From Microbacterium algeriense (GTDB lineage Bacteria; Actinomycetota; Actinomycetes; Actinomycetales; Microbacteriaceae), in the NCBI RefSeq assembly GCF_008868005.1, contig NZ_WAAO01000003.1, forward strand, positions 186,001 to 250,000: 64,000 nt of DNA, in the 5' to 3' direction. Shown here one piece after another: positions 29,600 through 38,011 of this stretch. A program made the position numbers and the translations under genes. Within the stretch, counting starts at the first letter, position 1. Each line of letters begins with the position of its first letter. The notes under the pieces are model-generated. The model was given only the letters and a program-made list of their open reading frames with translations. It searched no databases and was not told where the DNA came from.

Positions 29600-30592
29600 T
29601 CAGCCGCGACGCGCGCGGGCCGCCTTGCGCCAGCCGTCCACGATGTCCCATCCGACCCCCGCCGCGACCCCGAACCCGAGCAGGACGGCGAGGATGCGGA
29701 ACACTCCACCCTCATCGGCGGCACCCGCCTGTCCCGCAGCGAACCCCTCGCCCCCGGCGGCCTCGACGTGGGCAAGGAAGTCCGGGTTGACGAGCTCACC
29801 CGTGAACAGCAGCACGAGGGCCCACGCGAGGAAGGCGACGGCGAGGATCGTGTTCACCACCGCCGACCGCGGGCTCCACCGCCCCGCGCGGAAGAGCACG
29901 ACGGCGAACACCGCTTCCGCCACGATGATCAGCAGCAGCACGCCGATCCCCCAGGGCCACAGGTCCGGATCGAGGATCGGCAGGGCCTGGCCGTCGACCT
30001 GGACGAAACCGCGGAACCGATCCCAGAGGAGCGCGCCGACGGAGATCCCGAGGAACACCAGCGACGCGATCAGCTCGCTCCTGCCCGCGCCGTCCTGCGC
30101 GGGCTCCGGCAGCTGGTCCACGTTCCACTCGGTCAGGGCCGCCGTGCTCCCCGACCGCTCCAGGATCACGAACACGAGGGTCGTCCAGAAGCAGATGTGG
30201 AGGATCGCGCCACCTGTCGCGAGGATCGACGTCGAGATGACCTCCCCGACCGGTGCGGCCGAGATCACCTGCCCCAGAGCGACCGCACCGAACACGCATA
30301 CCGGGACGATGAGGAGGAGGAGCTTCAGCAGTCGCCACCACATCAGGTAGTACCGCGGACCGATCAGGTACAGCGGGCGATCCGCGTACCCGGCGGCGAG
30401 AGCGCCGGGATCGCCGAGCTCGGTCAGCACAGCGCGCTCCGCGGCTTCGGGCGCCTCGCCCTGCTCGAGCCGCGCCTCGACGGCGTCGGCGATGGAGGCT
30501 TCGAGTTCTGCGCGCACGTCGCCCTGAGCCTCGGGAGGGAGGCTGCGGATCGTCGCGCTGATGTATCGCTCGGTGAGCGTGGTCGTCGTCAT
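29600..30592 (-). CDS. HAAS-domain membrane protein
   Basis: This 330-residue protein begins with a HAAS-type segment (ERYISATIRSLPPEAQGDVRAELEASIADAVEARLEQGEAPEAAERAVLTELGDPGALAAGYADRP is spread over residues 8-73) followed by six or so membrane helices. HAAS proteins are usually paired with a PadR regulator and are thought to act as its membrane partner. Here the PadR gene lies directly upstream with a one-base gap. No transporter ATPase is present in this unit. Function unknown. Confidence 0.85.
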   Translation of the reverse strand: MTTTTLTERYISATIRSLPPEAQGDVRAELEASIADAVEARLEQGEAPEAAERAVLTELGDPGALAAGYADRPLYLIGPRYYLMWWRLLKLLLLIVPVCVFGAVALGQVISAAPVGEVISTSILATGGAILHICFWTTLVFVILERSGSTAALTEWNVDQLPEPAQDGAGRSELIASLVFLGISVGALLWDRFRGFVQVDGQALPILDPDLWPWGIGVLLLIIVAEAVFAVVLFRAGRWSPRSAVVNTILAVAFLAWALVLLFTGELVNPDFLAHVEAAGGEGFAAGQAGAADEGGVFRILAVLLGFGVAAGVGWDIVDGWRKAARARRG

Positions 30593-30593
30593 G

Positions 30594-30926
30594 TCAGTGC
30601 TCCTCTGCGGTGAGGGATGCGATCGCCGCCGTGAGCGACCGCCATTCGTCGGTGAGGGTGTCGGCCAGGCGGATGCCGGCCTCCGAGGTGCGGTAGAACT
30701 TGCGCGGCCTGGCCTCGTCGGTGTTCCACTCGCTCGTCAGGTACTCCTGCTTCTCGAGACGGCGCAGCAGCGGGTACAGCGTGTTGGCGTCGGTCGCGAA
30801 GCCCCGCTGTTCGAGCTGCTCCAGCAGGGAGTAGCCGTACCCGGGGGTGCGCAGCAGCTGCAGGCAGGCGAGCACCACGGTGCCGCGCCGGAGTTCCTGC
30901 AGATGCGTGTCCAGCGTCTCGTTCAT
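30594..30926 (-). CDS. PadR family transcriptional regulator
   Basis: This 110-residue regulator has the PadR winged helix (LRRGTVVLACLQLL, YGYSLLEQLEQRGFATDANTLYPLLRRLEKQEYL, PRKFYRTSEAG). The start at 30926 (MNETLDTHLQE) is favoured by the TAATGT box 7 bases upstream and by homology; an upstream in-frame ATG adds eight unlikely residues. It forms a unit with the HAAS protein and diverges from menC. Autoregulation through the TGTGCGTCACA palindrome in the intergenic region is likely. Confidence 0.93.
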   Translation of the reverse strand: MNETLDTHLQELRRGTVVLACLQLLRTPGYGYSLLEQLEQRGFATDANTLYPLLRRLEKQEYLTSEWNTDEARPRKFYRTSEAGIRLADTLTDEWRSLTAAIASLTAEEH

Positions 30927-30933
30927 GCCGATC

Positions 30934-30939
30934 ACATTA
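30934..30939 (-). promoter_or_regulatory. -10 box TAATGT for leaderless padR transcript
   Basis: On the minus strand TAATGT ends 7 bases before the ATG at 30926. Immediately beyond lies the dyad TGTGCGTCACA (30941-30951), where the regulator may bind. Confidence 0.55.
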
Positions 30940-31057
30940 CTGTGCGTCACACACCATTGTCAACGACACACTGCTGTCGGACACGTCGGTGGATGGGATG
31001 TTCTCGCCGATTCGACGCACCCGAGGGGCGAAGCGCGGCCCGACCGACGACACGGAG

Positions 31058-31063
31058 CAGAAT
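31058..31063 (+). promoter_or_regulatory. -10 box CAGAAT for leaderless menC transcript
   Basis: CAGAAT ends 6 bases before the ATG at 31070; no ribosome binding site is present. Confidence 0.55.
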
Positions 31064-31069
31064 GGGCAC

Positions 31070-32056
31070 ATGATCCCGCCCCTCGCAGACCTGCTCGACT
31101 CGGCCAGGGTCGTCGCCCTCCCGATGCACAGCCGCTTCCGCGGCGTCGACACCAGGGAGGCCCTCCTCTTCCAGGGGCCGGAGGGCTGGGCCGAGTTCTC
31201 GCCGTTCGTCGAGTACGACGACGCCGAAGCGGCGACGTGGCTGGCGGCGGCGATCGACTTCGCGTGGCGCGAGCAGCCGACGCCGCTGCGCGAGCGGATC
31301 GGCGTGAACGCCACGGTCCCGGCGATCGACGCCGCACAGGTGCCGGAACTGCTGTCGCGGTTCGCGGGGTGCCGCACGGCGAAGGTCAAGGTGGCCGAGC
31401 CCGGTCAGACGCTCGCCGATGACGCGGCGCGGGTGCGTGCGGTGCGCGAGGCGATGGGCCCCGAGGGCCGGATCCGGGTGGATGCCAACGGGCTGTGGAA
31501 CGTGGACGAAGCCGAGCACGCCGTGCACGTGCTCGGCGAGTACGACCTCGAGTACGTCGAGCAGCCGTGCGCCACGGTCCCCGAACTGGCGGACCTGCGT
31601 CGGCGTGTGAAGTACATGGGCATCCCCGTGGCCGCCGATGAGAGCGTGCGGAAATCCTCGGACCCTCTCGGGGTCGCGCGCGCTGGCGCCGCGGACCTCC
31701 TCGTCGTCAAGGCGCAGCCGCTGGGTGGGATCACGCACGCGCTGCAGATCGTCACCGCAGCCGGACTGCCGGTCGTGGTCTCGAGCGCCTTGGACACGGC
31801 GGTCGGCCTGTCGCAGGGGGCCGCGCTGGCCGCCGCCCTCCCGACACTGGATTACGACTGCGGACTCGGCACAGCCTCGCTGTTCCTCGACGACGTGGCC
31901 GACCTGCGCCCCGTCGACGGCGAGATCCCGGTCGGACGCCTGACACCGGACGCCGACGCCCTCACCCGGCTCGCGGCCTCCGATGAGCGACGCGAATGGT
32001 GGTTCGCGCGTCTCGCCCGCTGCCACTACGAGCTGGTGTCGGCAGAGAGGGATTGA
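31070..32056 (+). CDS. menC: o-Succinylbenzoate synthase
   Basis: The 328-residue enolase-superfamily enzyme dehydrates SHCHC to o-succinylbenzoate in menaquinone synthesis. TAKVKVAEPG contains the KxK catalytic lysines, RIRVDANGLW the first metal-binding Asp, LEYVEQPCATVPEL the second (Glu), VAADESVR the third (Asp/Glu), and VVKAQPLGG the last lysine. The start MIPPLADLLDSARVVALP is supported by the leaderless -10 box at 31058. It is separated from menB and menE by the PadR-HAAS pair and reads in the opposite direction. Confidence 0.95.
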   Translation: MIPPLADLLDSARVVALPMHSRFRGVDTREALLFQGPEGWAEFSPFVEYDDAEAATWLAAAIDFAWREQPTPLRERIGVNATVPAIDAAQVPELLSRFAGCRTAKVKVAEPGQTLADDAARVRAVREAMGPEGRIRVDANGLWNVDEAEHAVHVLGEYDLEYVEQPCATVPELADLRRRVKYMGIPVAADESVRKSSDPLGVARAGAADLLVVKAQPLGGITHALQIVTAAGLPVVVSSALDTAVGLSQGAALAAALPTLDYDCGLGTASLFLDDVADLRPVDGEIPVGRLTPDADALTRLAASDERREWWFARLARCHYELVSAERD

Positions 32057-32080
32057 TCGGCTGATCCGTCGGCGCGGTGC

Positions 32081-32704
32081 TCAGGGGTCGACGAGCAGCT
32101 GAACGAGGTGACCGAGCTCCTCGCTCCCGGACTGGCGCAGCTGCGCATCGTCCTGACCGGCCATGGCCCCGCGAACGGTCATGCCCTCCCAGACGATCAT
32201 GAGCATCCGCGCCGCGACCGCGGCAGGCAGCCGCAACCGAAGGGGGACGGCTGCGGCGATGTCGTCGACGATCTGCGCGATGCTCGCGACCATCTCCCGC
32301 TCCTGCGCCAGGTAGGCCTCGCCGAAACGGGCATCACGCAGCGCCCGGATGCGGATCTCGCTCATCAGCATCACCCCGAGGCGATCATCGCCACCGAGTT
32401 CCATCACCTGCTGCACGAGCTCGATCGGATCGCACCCCTCGGCGAGCGCGCCCTCCGCCGTCATCTCCTCCACGCGCTGACGCACGGCGCGCACACGCGC
32501 GTCGGCGACGCTCGCGGTGAGCATCAGGAACAGCTCGTCCTTCGACTCGAAGTTGGAGTAGAAAGCACCACGGGTGAAACCGGCCCGTTCGCAGACGGCC
32601 TCGACGGAGGCACCGTCCAGACCGGCTTCGGCGAAGACCTGGGCGGCCGCCTCGAGGAGACGGGCTCGCGTGTTCTCGCGACTGCGGGTTGCGGGTGTCG
32701 ACAT
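32081..32704 (-). CDS. TetR family transcriptional regulator
   Basis: This 207-residue repressor has an N-terminal helix-turn-helix (RARLLEAAAQVFAEAGLDGASVEAVCERAGFTRGAFYSNFESKDELFL spans about residues 12-59) and a ligand-binding C-terminal domain of low conservation. The start at 32704 is fixed by AGGAGG 6 bases upstream. It diverges from the MMPL gene; two adjacent perfect palindromes between them are the obvious operators. It most probably represses its own gene and the transporter operon. Confidence 0.94.
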   Translation of the reverse strand: MSTPATRSRENTRARLLEAAAQVFAEAGLDGASVEAVCERAGFTRGAFYSNFESKDELFLMLTASVADARVRAVRQRVEEMTAEGALAEGCDPIELVQQVMELGGDDRLGVMLMSEIRIRALRDARFGEAYLAQEREMVASIAQIVDDIAAAVPLRLRLPAAVAARMLMIVWEGMTVRGAMAGQDDAQLRQSGSEELGHLVQLLVDP

Positions 32705-32777
32705 CGAAACCTCCTGACCCTTCACTCTCGCATGATTCACACCCTGCACACAGACTCCGCGCGCCGGGTCACCTTAC

Positions 32778-32811
32778 GATACATCTATGTATCGGATACA
32801 CCTGTGTATCC
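32778..32811. promoter_or_regulatory. Two tandem palindromic operators
   Basis: GATACATCTATGTATC (32778-32793) is a perfect dyad, and GGATACACCTGTGTATCC (32794-32811) follows it directly; both have a 2-base CT centre and share the core GATACA-N2-TGTATC. They lie between the divergent TetR and MMPL genes, 18 bases apart centre to centre, so two repressor dimers could bind side by side. The expected promoter elements of the MMPL gene overlap them. Confidence 0.85.
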
Positions 32812-32836
32812 ACCCCGCACCCCCTCGGAGGAACGC

Positions 32837-35641
32837 GTGTCCACACTCCTGTCGTCGCTCGGACGCTGGTCCTTCCGCCACCCCTGGCGGGTCCTGGTGT
32901 CGTGGCTCCTGGCGCTCGGCATCGCGGGCGCTGGTGCCCTGGTGCTCGGCGCCGGCACGGACAACACGTTCTCCATCCCGGGCACCGAGTCCCAGGCGGG
33001 GCTCGAGCAGCTCTCGCGCTCCTTCCCGCAGGTGAGCGGAACGAACGCGCAGTTCATCGTGGTCGCGGCCGACGGCGACAAGATCACGGATGCCGAGTAC
33101 CAGGACGACATCGAGGGCGCGGTCGATGAGCTGGACGACCTCGACGGCGTGCTCGCTGCCACCTCCCCGTACGACGAGATGGTCAAGGGCATGATCAACG
33201 ACGACGACACCGCCGCCATCGTGCGCGTGCAGTTCGACGGCGAGTCCACCGATGTCTCTGAGGAGACGAAGGATGCGCTGCGCACAGTCGTCGCCGACCT
33301 GGGCGCGGAGCTCCCCTCGGGCTCGCAGACCTCCCTCGGCGGCGATCTGTTCGCGATCTCCATCCCCGGCGTCACCCTGACCGAGGCCGTCGGACTGCTG
33401 ATCGCCCTGCTGGTGCTGATCGTGACCTTCCGCTCCTTCGTGGTCGCCGGACTCCCCCTGCTCACGGCCATCCTGGGCGTCGGGATCTCGATGGCCGGCA
33501 TCTTCACCGCCACCGCCTTCGCCACCGTGTCCTCGACCACCCCGCTGCTGGCGCTCATGCTCGGGCTCGCGGTGGGCATCGACTACGCGCTGTTCATCAT
33601 GGCGCGCCACCAGGATCAGGTGCGCGCCGGCGTCGACCCGGAGGAATCCGCTTCCCGCGCCGTCGGCACGGCGGGATCGGCCGTCGTGTTCGCCGGTGTC
33701 ACGGTGCTCATCGCCCTGATCGGCCTGGGCTTCGCCGGCATCCCGTTCCTCACGACCATGGGTATCGCCGCCTCCGCCGCGGTCGCCGTCGCCGTCGCGA
33801 TCGCGGTCACCCTCACTCCCGCCCTGCTCGGCTTCATGAAGGGCCGGGTCGTCGGTCGCCCGAAGAAGGCCAGGGCGCCGAAGACGAAGGGGAACGCCGA
33901 CGACTCGGCCGATGACACCGCGCCCTCGACGCCGGTCGGCCCGGTGAAGGGCAGCGCCCGATGGGTCGGCGGTGTCATGAAGCACCCCGCGCTGGTGTCG
34001 ATCGCGGTGGTGCTCGGGCTCGGCATCGTCGCCGTCCCCGCGCTCAGCCTCGACCTCGCACTGCCCAACGCCGGCGTGCTCCCGAAGGAGAACGAGGCGC
34101 GGCAGACCTACGACCTCGTCGGCGAGGAGTTCGGTCCCGGCTTCAACGGTCCGATGATCCTGACCGGAACGATCGTCACCTCCACCGATCCGCTGACGCT
34201 GATGGAGGACCTCGGGGACGCGGTCGCGAAGGTCCCCGGCGTCAAGGAGGTCGCCCTCGCGACCCCGAACGAGACCGCAGACACCGGGATCGTGCAGATC
34301 GTGCCGGAGACCGCGCCCGACGACCCCGCGACCGCCGACCTCGTGCGCGAGCTGCGCAGCCACCACGATGAATGGCTGGACGAGTTCGGCATCGACCTCA
34401 AGGTCACCGGCTTCACTGCTGTCGGCATCGACATCTCCGACCAGCTCGGCAACGCACTGCTGCCGTTCGGCATCTTCGTGATCGGCCTGTCGCTGATCCT
34501 GCTGACCATCGTGTTCCGCTCGCTCTGGGTGCCGATCACCGCCGCGGTCGGCTACCTGCTGTCGATCGTCGCCGCCTTCGGCGTGGTCGGGGCCGTGTTC
34601 GAGTGGGGCTGGTTCGCGGATCTGCTGCATGTCGCCAAGGTCGGACCGATCATCAGCTTCATGCCGATCATCCTGATGGGCGTGCTGTTCGGCCTCGCCA
34701 TGGACTACCAGGTGTTCCTCGTCTCCCGCATGCGCGAGGACTTCGTGCACGATAAGGACGCGACGAGCCCGAACCGTGCCACCCGCAGGGCCGCCGCGCT
34801 CCGCGCCGTGCGCAGCGGCTTCACCGGGTCGGCGAAGGTCGTCACGGCGGCCGGACTCATCATGTTCGCGGTGTTCGTGGCCTTCGTCCCCGAGGGCGAC
34901 TCTTCGCTCAAGCCGATCGCCCTCGGCCTCGCCGCCGGCATCGCGTTCGACGCGTTCCTCGTGCGGATGACGCTGATCCCGGCGCTGATGGCGATCCTCG
35001 GCGAGCGCGCCTGGGAGCTGCCCCGCTGGCTGGTGAAGGTCCTCCCCCGCGTCGACGTGGAGGGCGAGGCCGTCGAACGCGAGCGGCACCTGGCCGCATG
35101 GCCCGGCGACGACTCGGTGGTGGCGGCCGACGACCTCGTGATCACGGCGGACTCCCCGCTCATCGACGACTTCTCCGTCCGCCTGCCGGCCGGAGGCGCC
35201 GTGATCGCGACCGGCGGCGATCCCGGGGCGCGCCGCGCTCTCGCGCTCACGATCGCGGGCCGTCTGACGGCGTCCGACGGGCGGCTGCGCGTCGGAGGCC
35301 ACCTGCTGCCCGGCCGAGCGGCATGGGTGCGATCGCACGTCGGATGCGTCCTCGTGGACGGCGAGGATGCCGCGCTCGACGACCTGACCGAAGCCCTGCG
35401 CGGCAGATCCCGCGTCGTCGTGATCGACGGCATCGACCGCCTCACCGATCCCCAGCGCGACCAGGCGACGGCGATGCTGCGCGATGCCGCAGCCGCACGT
35501 CCGCTCGCCGTCTTCGCCACCGCCGCCGACCCCGGTACGGCGCGCGCCACCCTTGCCGAGGCCGGATGGCCCGACGTCCAGACTCTCGACACGCGCGCCT
35601 CACGACGGGGCGTCGCCGAATCCACCGAGGTGACCGCATGA
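32837..35641 (+). CDS. MMPL/RND-family transporter with C-terminal degenerate ABC-ATPase domain
   Basis: This 934-residue protein is an MMPL transporter of about 740 residues plus an unexpected tail. Two six-helix RND halves start with FRHPWRVLVSWLLALGIAGAG and HPALVSIAVVLGLGIVAVPAL; the proton-relay segments GLAVGIDYALFIM and GVLFGLAMDYQVFLVSRMRED are intact. From about residue 757 the sequence follows the layout of an ABC ATPase (DDLVITADSPLIDDFSVRLPAGG, then DGRLRVGGHLLPG), but Walker A is GGDPGARR without the GK[ST], the Walker B is VVVIDGIDRL with Gly in place of Glu, and no LSGGQ motif or H-loop is seen. The GTG start has GGAGGAAC upstream. It is coupled to the YhgE/Pip gene by an ATGA overlap. 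Confidence 0.92.
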   Translation: MSTLLSSLGRWSFRHPWRVLVSWLLALGIAGAGALVLGAGTDNTFSIPGTESQAGLEQLSRSFPQVSGTNAQFIVVAADGDKITDAEYQDDIEGAVDELDDLDGVLAATSPYDEMVKGMINDDDTAAIVRVQFDGESTDVSEETKDALRTVVADLGAELPSGSQTSLGGDLFAISIPGVTLTEAVGLLIALLVLIVTFRSFVVAGLPLLTAILGVGISMAGIFTATAFATVSSTTPLLALMLGLAVGIDYALFIMARHQDQVRAGVDPEESASRAVGTAGSAVVFAGVTVLIALIGLGFAGIPFLTTMGIAASAAVAVAVAIAVTLTPALLGFMKGRVVGRPKKARAPKTKGNADDSADDTAPSTPVGPVKGSARWVGGVMKHPALVSIAVVLGLGIVAVPALSLDLALPNAGVLPKENEARQTYDLVGEEFGPGFNGPMILTGTIVTSTDPLTLMEDLGDAVAKVPGVKEVALATPNETADTGIVQIVPETAPDDPATADLVRELRSHHDEWLDEFGIDLKVTGFTAVGIDISDQLGNALLPFGIFVIGLSLILLTIVFRSLWVPITAAVGYLLSIVAAFGVVGAVFEWGWFADLLHVAKVGPIISFMPIILMGVLFGLAMDYQVFLVSRMREDFVHDKDATSPNRATRRAAALRAVRSGFTGSAKVVTAAGLIMFAVFVAFVPEGDSSLKPIALGLAAGIAFDAFLVRMTLIPALMAILGERAWELPRWLVKVLPRVDVEGEAVERERHLAAWPGDDSVVAADDLVITADSPLIDDFSVRLPAGGAVIATGGDPGARRALALTIAGRLTASDGRLRVGGHLLPGRAAWVRSHVGCVLVDGEDAALDDLTEALRGRSRVVVIDGIDRLTDPQRDQATAMLRDAAAARPLAVFATAADPGTARATLAEAGWPDVQTLDTRASRRGVAESTEVTA

Positions 35642-37611
35642 CCCTCCCCATCGAGCGCGCGCGCTCCCGCAAGCCCATCACCTGGCTGACCATCCTCGGC
35701 GTGCTGCTGCTGCCCGCGGCCGTCGGCGGCATCCTCGTCACGGCGCTGCAGAATCCGACCGAGAGGCTCGAGTCCATGACCGCGGCCATCGTGAACCTCG
35801 ACGAGCCCGTGACCATCGACGGCCAGACGACCCCGCTCGGCCGCCAGCTCGCGGCAGGCCTCGTCGACGGCTCGGACGACCTCGACTCGAACCTGACGTG
35901 GGTGATCTCCAACGAGGACGACGCCGCGGACGGCCTGGCCGACGGCTCCTACCAGGCCGTCATCACGATCCCCGAGGACTTCTCCGCTGCGGCGACCTCG
36001 GCCGGCACGGCGATCTCCGACGGCGGGGGAAAGGCCGAGCAGGCCACCATCACCGTGACCACCCCCGACGACGGCCTCGTCGCCGACGACCTCATCACCG
36101 GTCAGATCGCCGACGTCGCGGCGTCGACCATGGGCACGATGCTCTCCGAGGCGACGACGGAGAACATCCTGGTCGGTTTCACCACGATCGGCGATCAGAT
36201 CGGCGATGCGGCCGACGGTGCGCTGAAGCTCGCGAACGGTGCGCGCGATGCCGCCACCGGGGCCGCAGCGATCCCCGACGGTGCGACCCAGCTCGCCTCG
36301 GGCGCGGGCGAGCTCAGCTCCGGAGCGTCGTCGCTGGCCTCGGGCCTCGACACGATCGCGGGCAAGACGCGGGAGGCGGCGGCCGGCGCGGCGCAGATCG
36401 GATCGGGACTCACCGGTGGCGGTGCGACGCTGCAGCAGAACGTGGGAGGCACCCAGCAGCTCGTCGGCGCGATTCAGAGCGCCTCCGCATCGGCGCAGTC
36501 CGCCGCCGCCGGCTCCGCCGGGCTCGCCCAGCAGCTCGGCGGTCTCGCGGCCGCGGCGTGCACCCCGCCGGTCGCTGATCAGGCTCAATGCGACCTGTAC
36601 TCCGGCCTCGCCACCCAGGCGGGGGCCGTGGCCACAGACGCCGGCACCGCCTCCGGCGTGCTCAACAGCGACCAGGTCGCCGGCGGCGTCGCCGCGCTCC
36701 CCGGCACGTTGAGCACTCTCGCCTCGAGCATGACCCAGGCCGGCACCGGTGCGACACAGCTCGCGGGCGGCCTCACCCAGCTCGCCGACCAGGGCATCGC
36801 CGCATCCGCCACAGGCGCACGGGGCCTCGCTTCCGGCGCGACACAGCTGTCCGAGGGAGCGACCGCGCTCGCCGACGGCTCGACGGAACTCGCCACCGGA
36901 CTCGACACCCTCGCGACCGGGACGGGCGACCTCGCGGGCGGACTGCGCACGGCATCCGACTCCCTTCCTTCGTTCAGCGACAGCGAGTCGACGTCGCTCG
37001 CCTCCGTGATCGCCGACCCCGTGTCGTCGAACTCTTCGACGAACACGATCTTCGGCCCGACGGCGATCCCGCTGCTCGCGGCGGTCGTGCTCTGGTTCGG
37101 GGGACTGGCGACGTTCGTGGTGATGCGCGCCCACACGGCTCGAACCCTCACCTCACGCCGTTCCTCCGCGTCTCTGACCCTGCGAGCGTTCGCTCCCGCC
37201 GCGCTGATCGGCGCAGGGCAGGGTCTGCTGGTGTCGCTGATCGTGCAGATCGTGGCGAGCTACGATGCCGGCACCTGGTGGGCTTTCGCCGGCACGGCCG
37301 TGCTCGCCGGTGTGGTGTTCGCCGCGGTGAACCAGGCGCTCGTCGCGCTGTTCGGCGGCGTCGGCCGCTGGATCTCCGCGCTCGTCGGAGTGCTCGCCGT
37401 GGCGACCGGGCTCATCTCGACCGTGCCCGACTGGCTCGCCGGGATCGGCGCCGCCCTCCCAACGGCTCCCGCGTTCGCCGGCCTGATCACCGCCAGCGGC
37501 TCCGCGGTCGCGGCTCTCGTCGTCTGGGGCGTGCTGTCGCTCGTGGCCACCACGCTCGCCGTGACCCTCCGCCGCACGACCTCCGCCAAGGCCCTCCTCG
37601 CCCCCGCCTGA
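35638..37611 (+). CDS. YhgE/Pip domain membrane protein
   Basis: The 657-residue protein has one N-terminal helix (ITWLTILGVLLLPAAVGGILVTAL), a large extracytoplasmic region and about five C-terminal helices that resemble an ABC-2 permease. The external part contains many degenerate repeats of the type LASGAGELSSGASSLASGL and LSEGATALADGSTELATGL, which predict long coiled-coil-like helices. Relatives include phage infection protein (Pip) and EsaA-like proteins. Because the preceding protein carries a pseudo-ATPase, the two may form one envelope complex; that is inference. The ATG overlaps the MMPL stop codon. Confidence 0.9.
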   Translation: MTLPIERARSRKPITWLTILGVLLLPAAVGGILVTALQNPTERLESMTAAIVNLDEPVTIDGQTTPLGRQLAAGLVDGSDDLDSNLTWVISNEDDAADGLADGSYQAVITIPEDFSAAATSAGTAISDGGGKAEQATITVTTPDDGLVADDLITGQIADVAASTMGTMLSEATTENILVGFTTIGDQIGDAADGALKLANGARDAATGAAAIPDGATQLASGAGELSSGASSLASGLDTIAGKTREAAAGAAQIGSGLTGGGATLQQNVGGTQQLVGAIQSASASAQSAAAGSAGLAQQLGGLAAAACTPPVADQAQCDLYSGLATQAGAVATDAGTASGVLNSDQVAGGVAALPGTLSTLASSMTQAGTGATQLAGGLTQLADQGIAASATGARGLASGATQLSEGATALADGSTELATGLDTLATGTGDLAGGLRTASDSLPSFSDSESTSLASVIADPVSSNSSTNTIFGPTAIPLLAAVVLWFGGLATFVVMRAHTARTLTSRRSSASLTLRAFAPAALIGAGQGLLVSLIVQIVASYDAGTWWAFAGTAVLAGVVFAAVNQALVALFGGVGRWISALVGVLAVATGLISTVPDWLAGIGAALPTAPAFAGLITASGSAVAALVVWGVLSLVATTLAVTLRRTTSAKALLAPA

Positions 37612-37633
37612 CCCCTCCCACCCGTACCGGTCC

Positions 37634-37719
37634 CCGCAGAACTTCGGAGATCGCGCCGGACACGCCGCCCCTCACCCCGCGAGGCGCGGCGTGTCGTCGT
37701 CACACTCCGAAGTTGTGCG
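37634..37719. repeat. Palindromic repeat, family C, copy 1
   Basis: Outer arms CGCAGAACTTCGGAGA and CTCCGAAGTTGTGCG enclose an inner stem ACACGCCGC/GCGGCGTGT. With copy 2 (37881-37968) it fills most of the 400-base gap between the YhgE/Pip gene and ccsB. The internal loop (CCCCTCACCCCGCGAGG) gives the element a direction. Confidence 0.88.
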
Positions 37720-37873
37720 CGGCGCCCGCGGCACAGGTTTGTCTCGATTCGCGCAGGCCGAGTCCCGCGCGTTCGGGTCGGTGCCGGCGGAGGTCATCTC
37801 CGAGGCGGAGTTCGTCTGGTACCAGGACGGCCGCGAGCATGCCGAGATCCTGCCCCTCCGCGGCCGAGCCTGA
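37691..37873 (+). other. Small open frame between two repeats, doubtful
   Basis: A 60-residue frame starts inside repeat copy 1 (37691 is a GTG) and ends 8 bases before copy 2. The part outside the repeat, from about 37740 on (SRFAQAESRAFGSVPAEVISEAEFVWYQDGREH... in pieces), looks more protein-like than random GC-rich sequence, with balanced acidic and hydrophobic residues. There is no ribosome binding site at the start. It may be a small gene or the tail of a lost one. I do not recognise it. Confidence 0.25.
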
Positions 37874-37880
37874 GACGCAT

Positions 37881-37968
37881 CCGCAGAACTTCGGAGACTC
37901 GATGACGACACGCCGCGCCTCGGGGGTGAGGGACGGCGTGTCGGCTCGGATCTCCGAAGTTGTGCGGA
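37881..37968. repeat. Palindromic repeat, family C, copy 2, inverted
   Basis: The same outer arms CGCAGAACTTCGGAGA and TCTCCGAAGTTGTGCG occur here, but the internal loop reads as the reverse complement of that in copy 1. Copy 1 and the reverse complement of copy 2 align over nearly the whole length. The two thus form a mirror-image pair around about 160 bases. Confidence 0.88.
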
Positions 37969-38011
37969 CGGAGGTCTGACGGCGGGGACGGCGGCGCGGG
38001 CCGGCGGGGAC

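Noticed and set aside
32774..35338. 854-residue minus-strand frame opposite the MMPL gene
   Set aside because: Shadow frame; no recognisable motifs, and the MMPL protein on the plus strand is clear.
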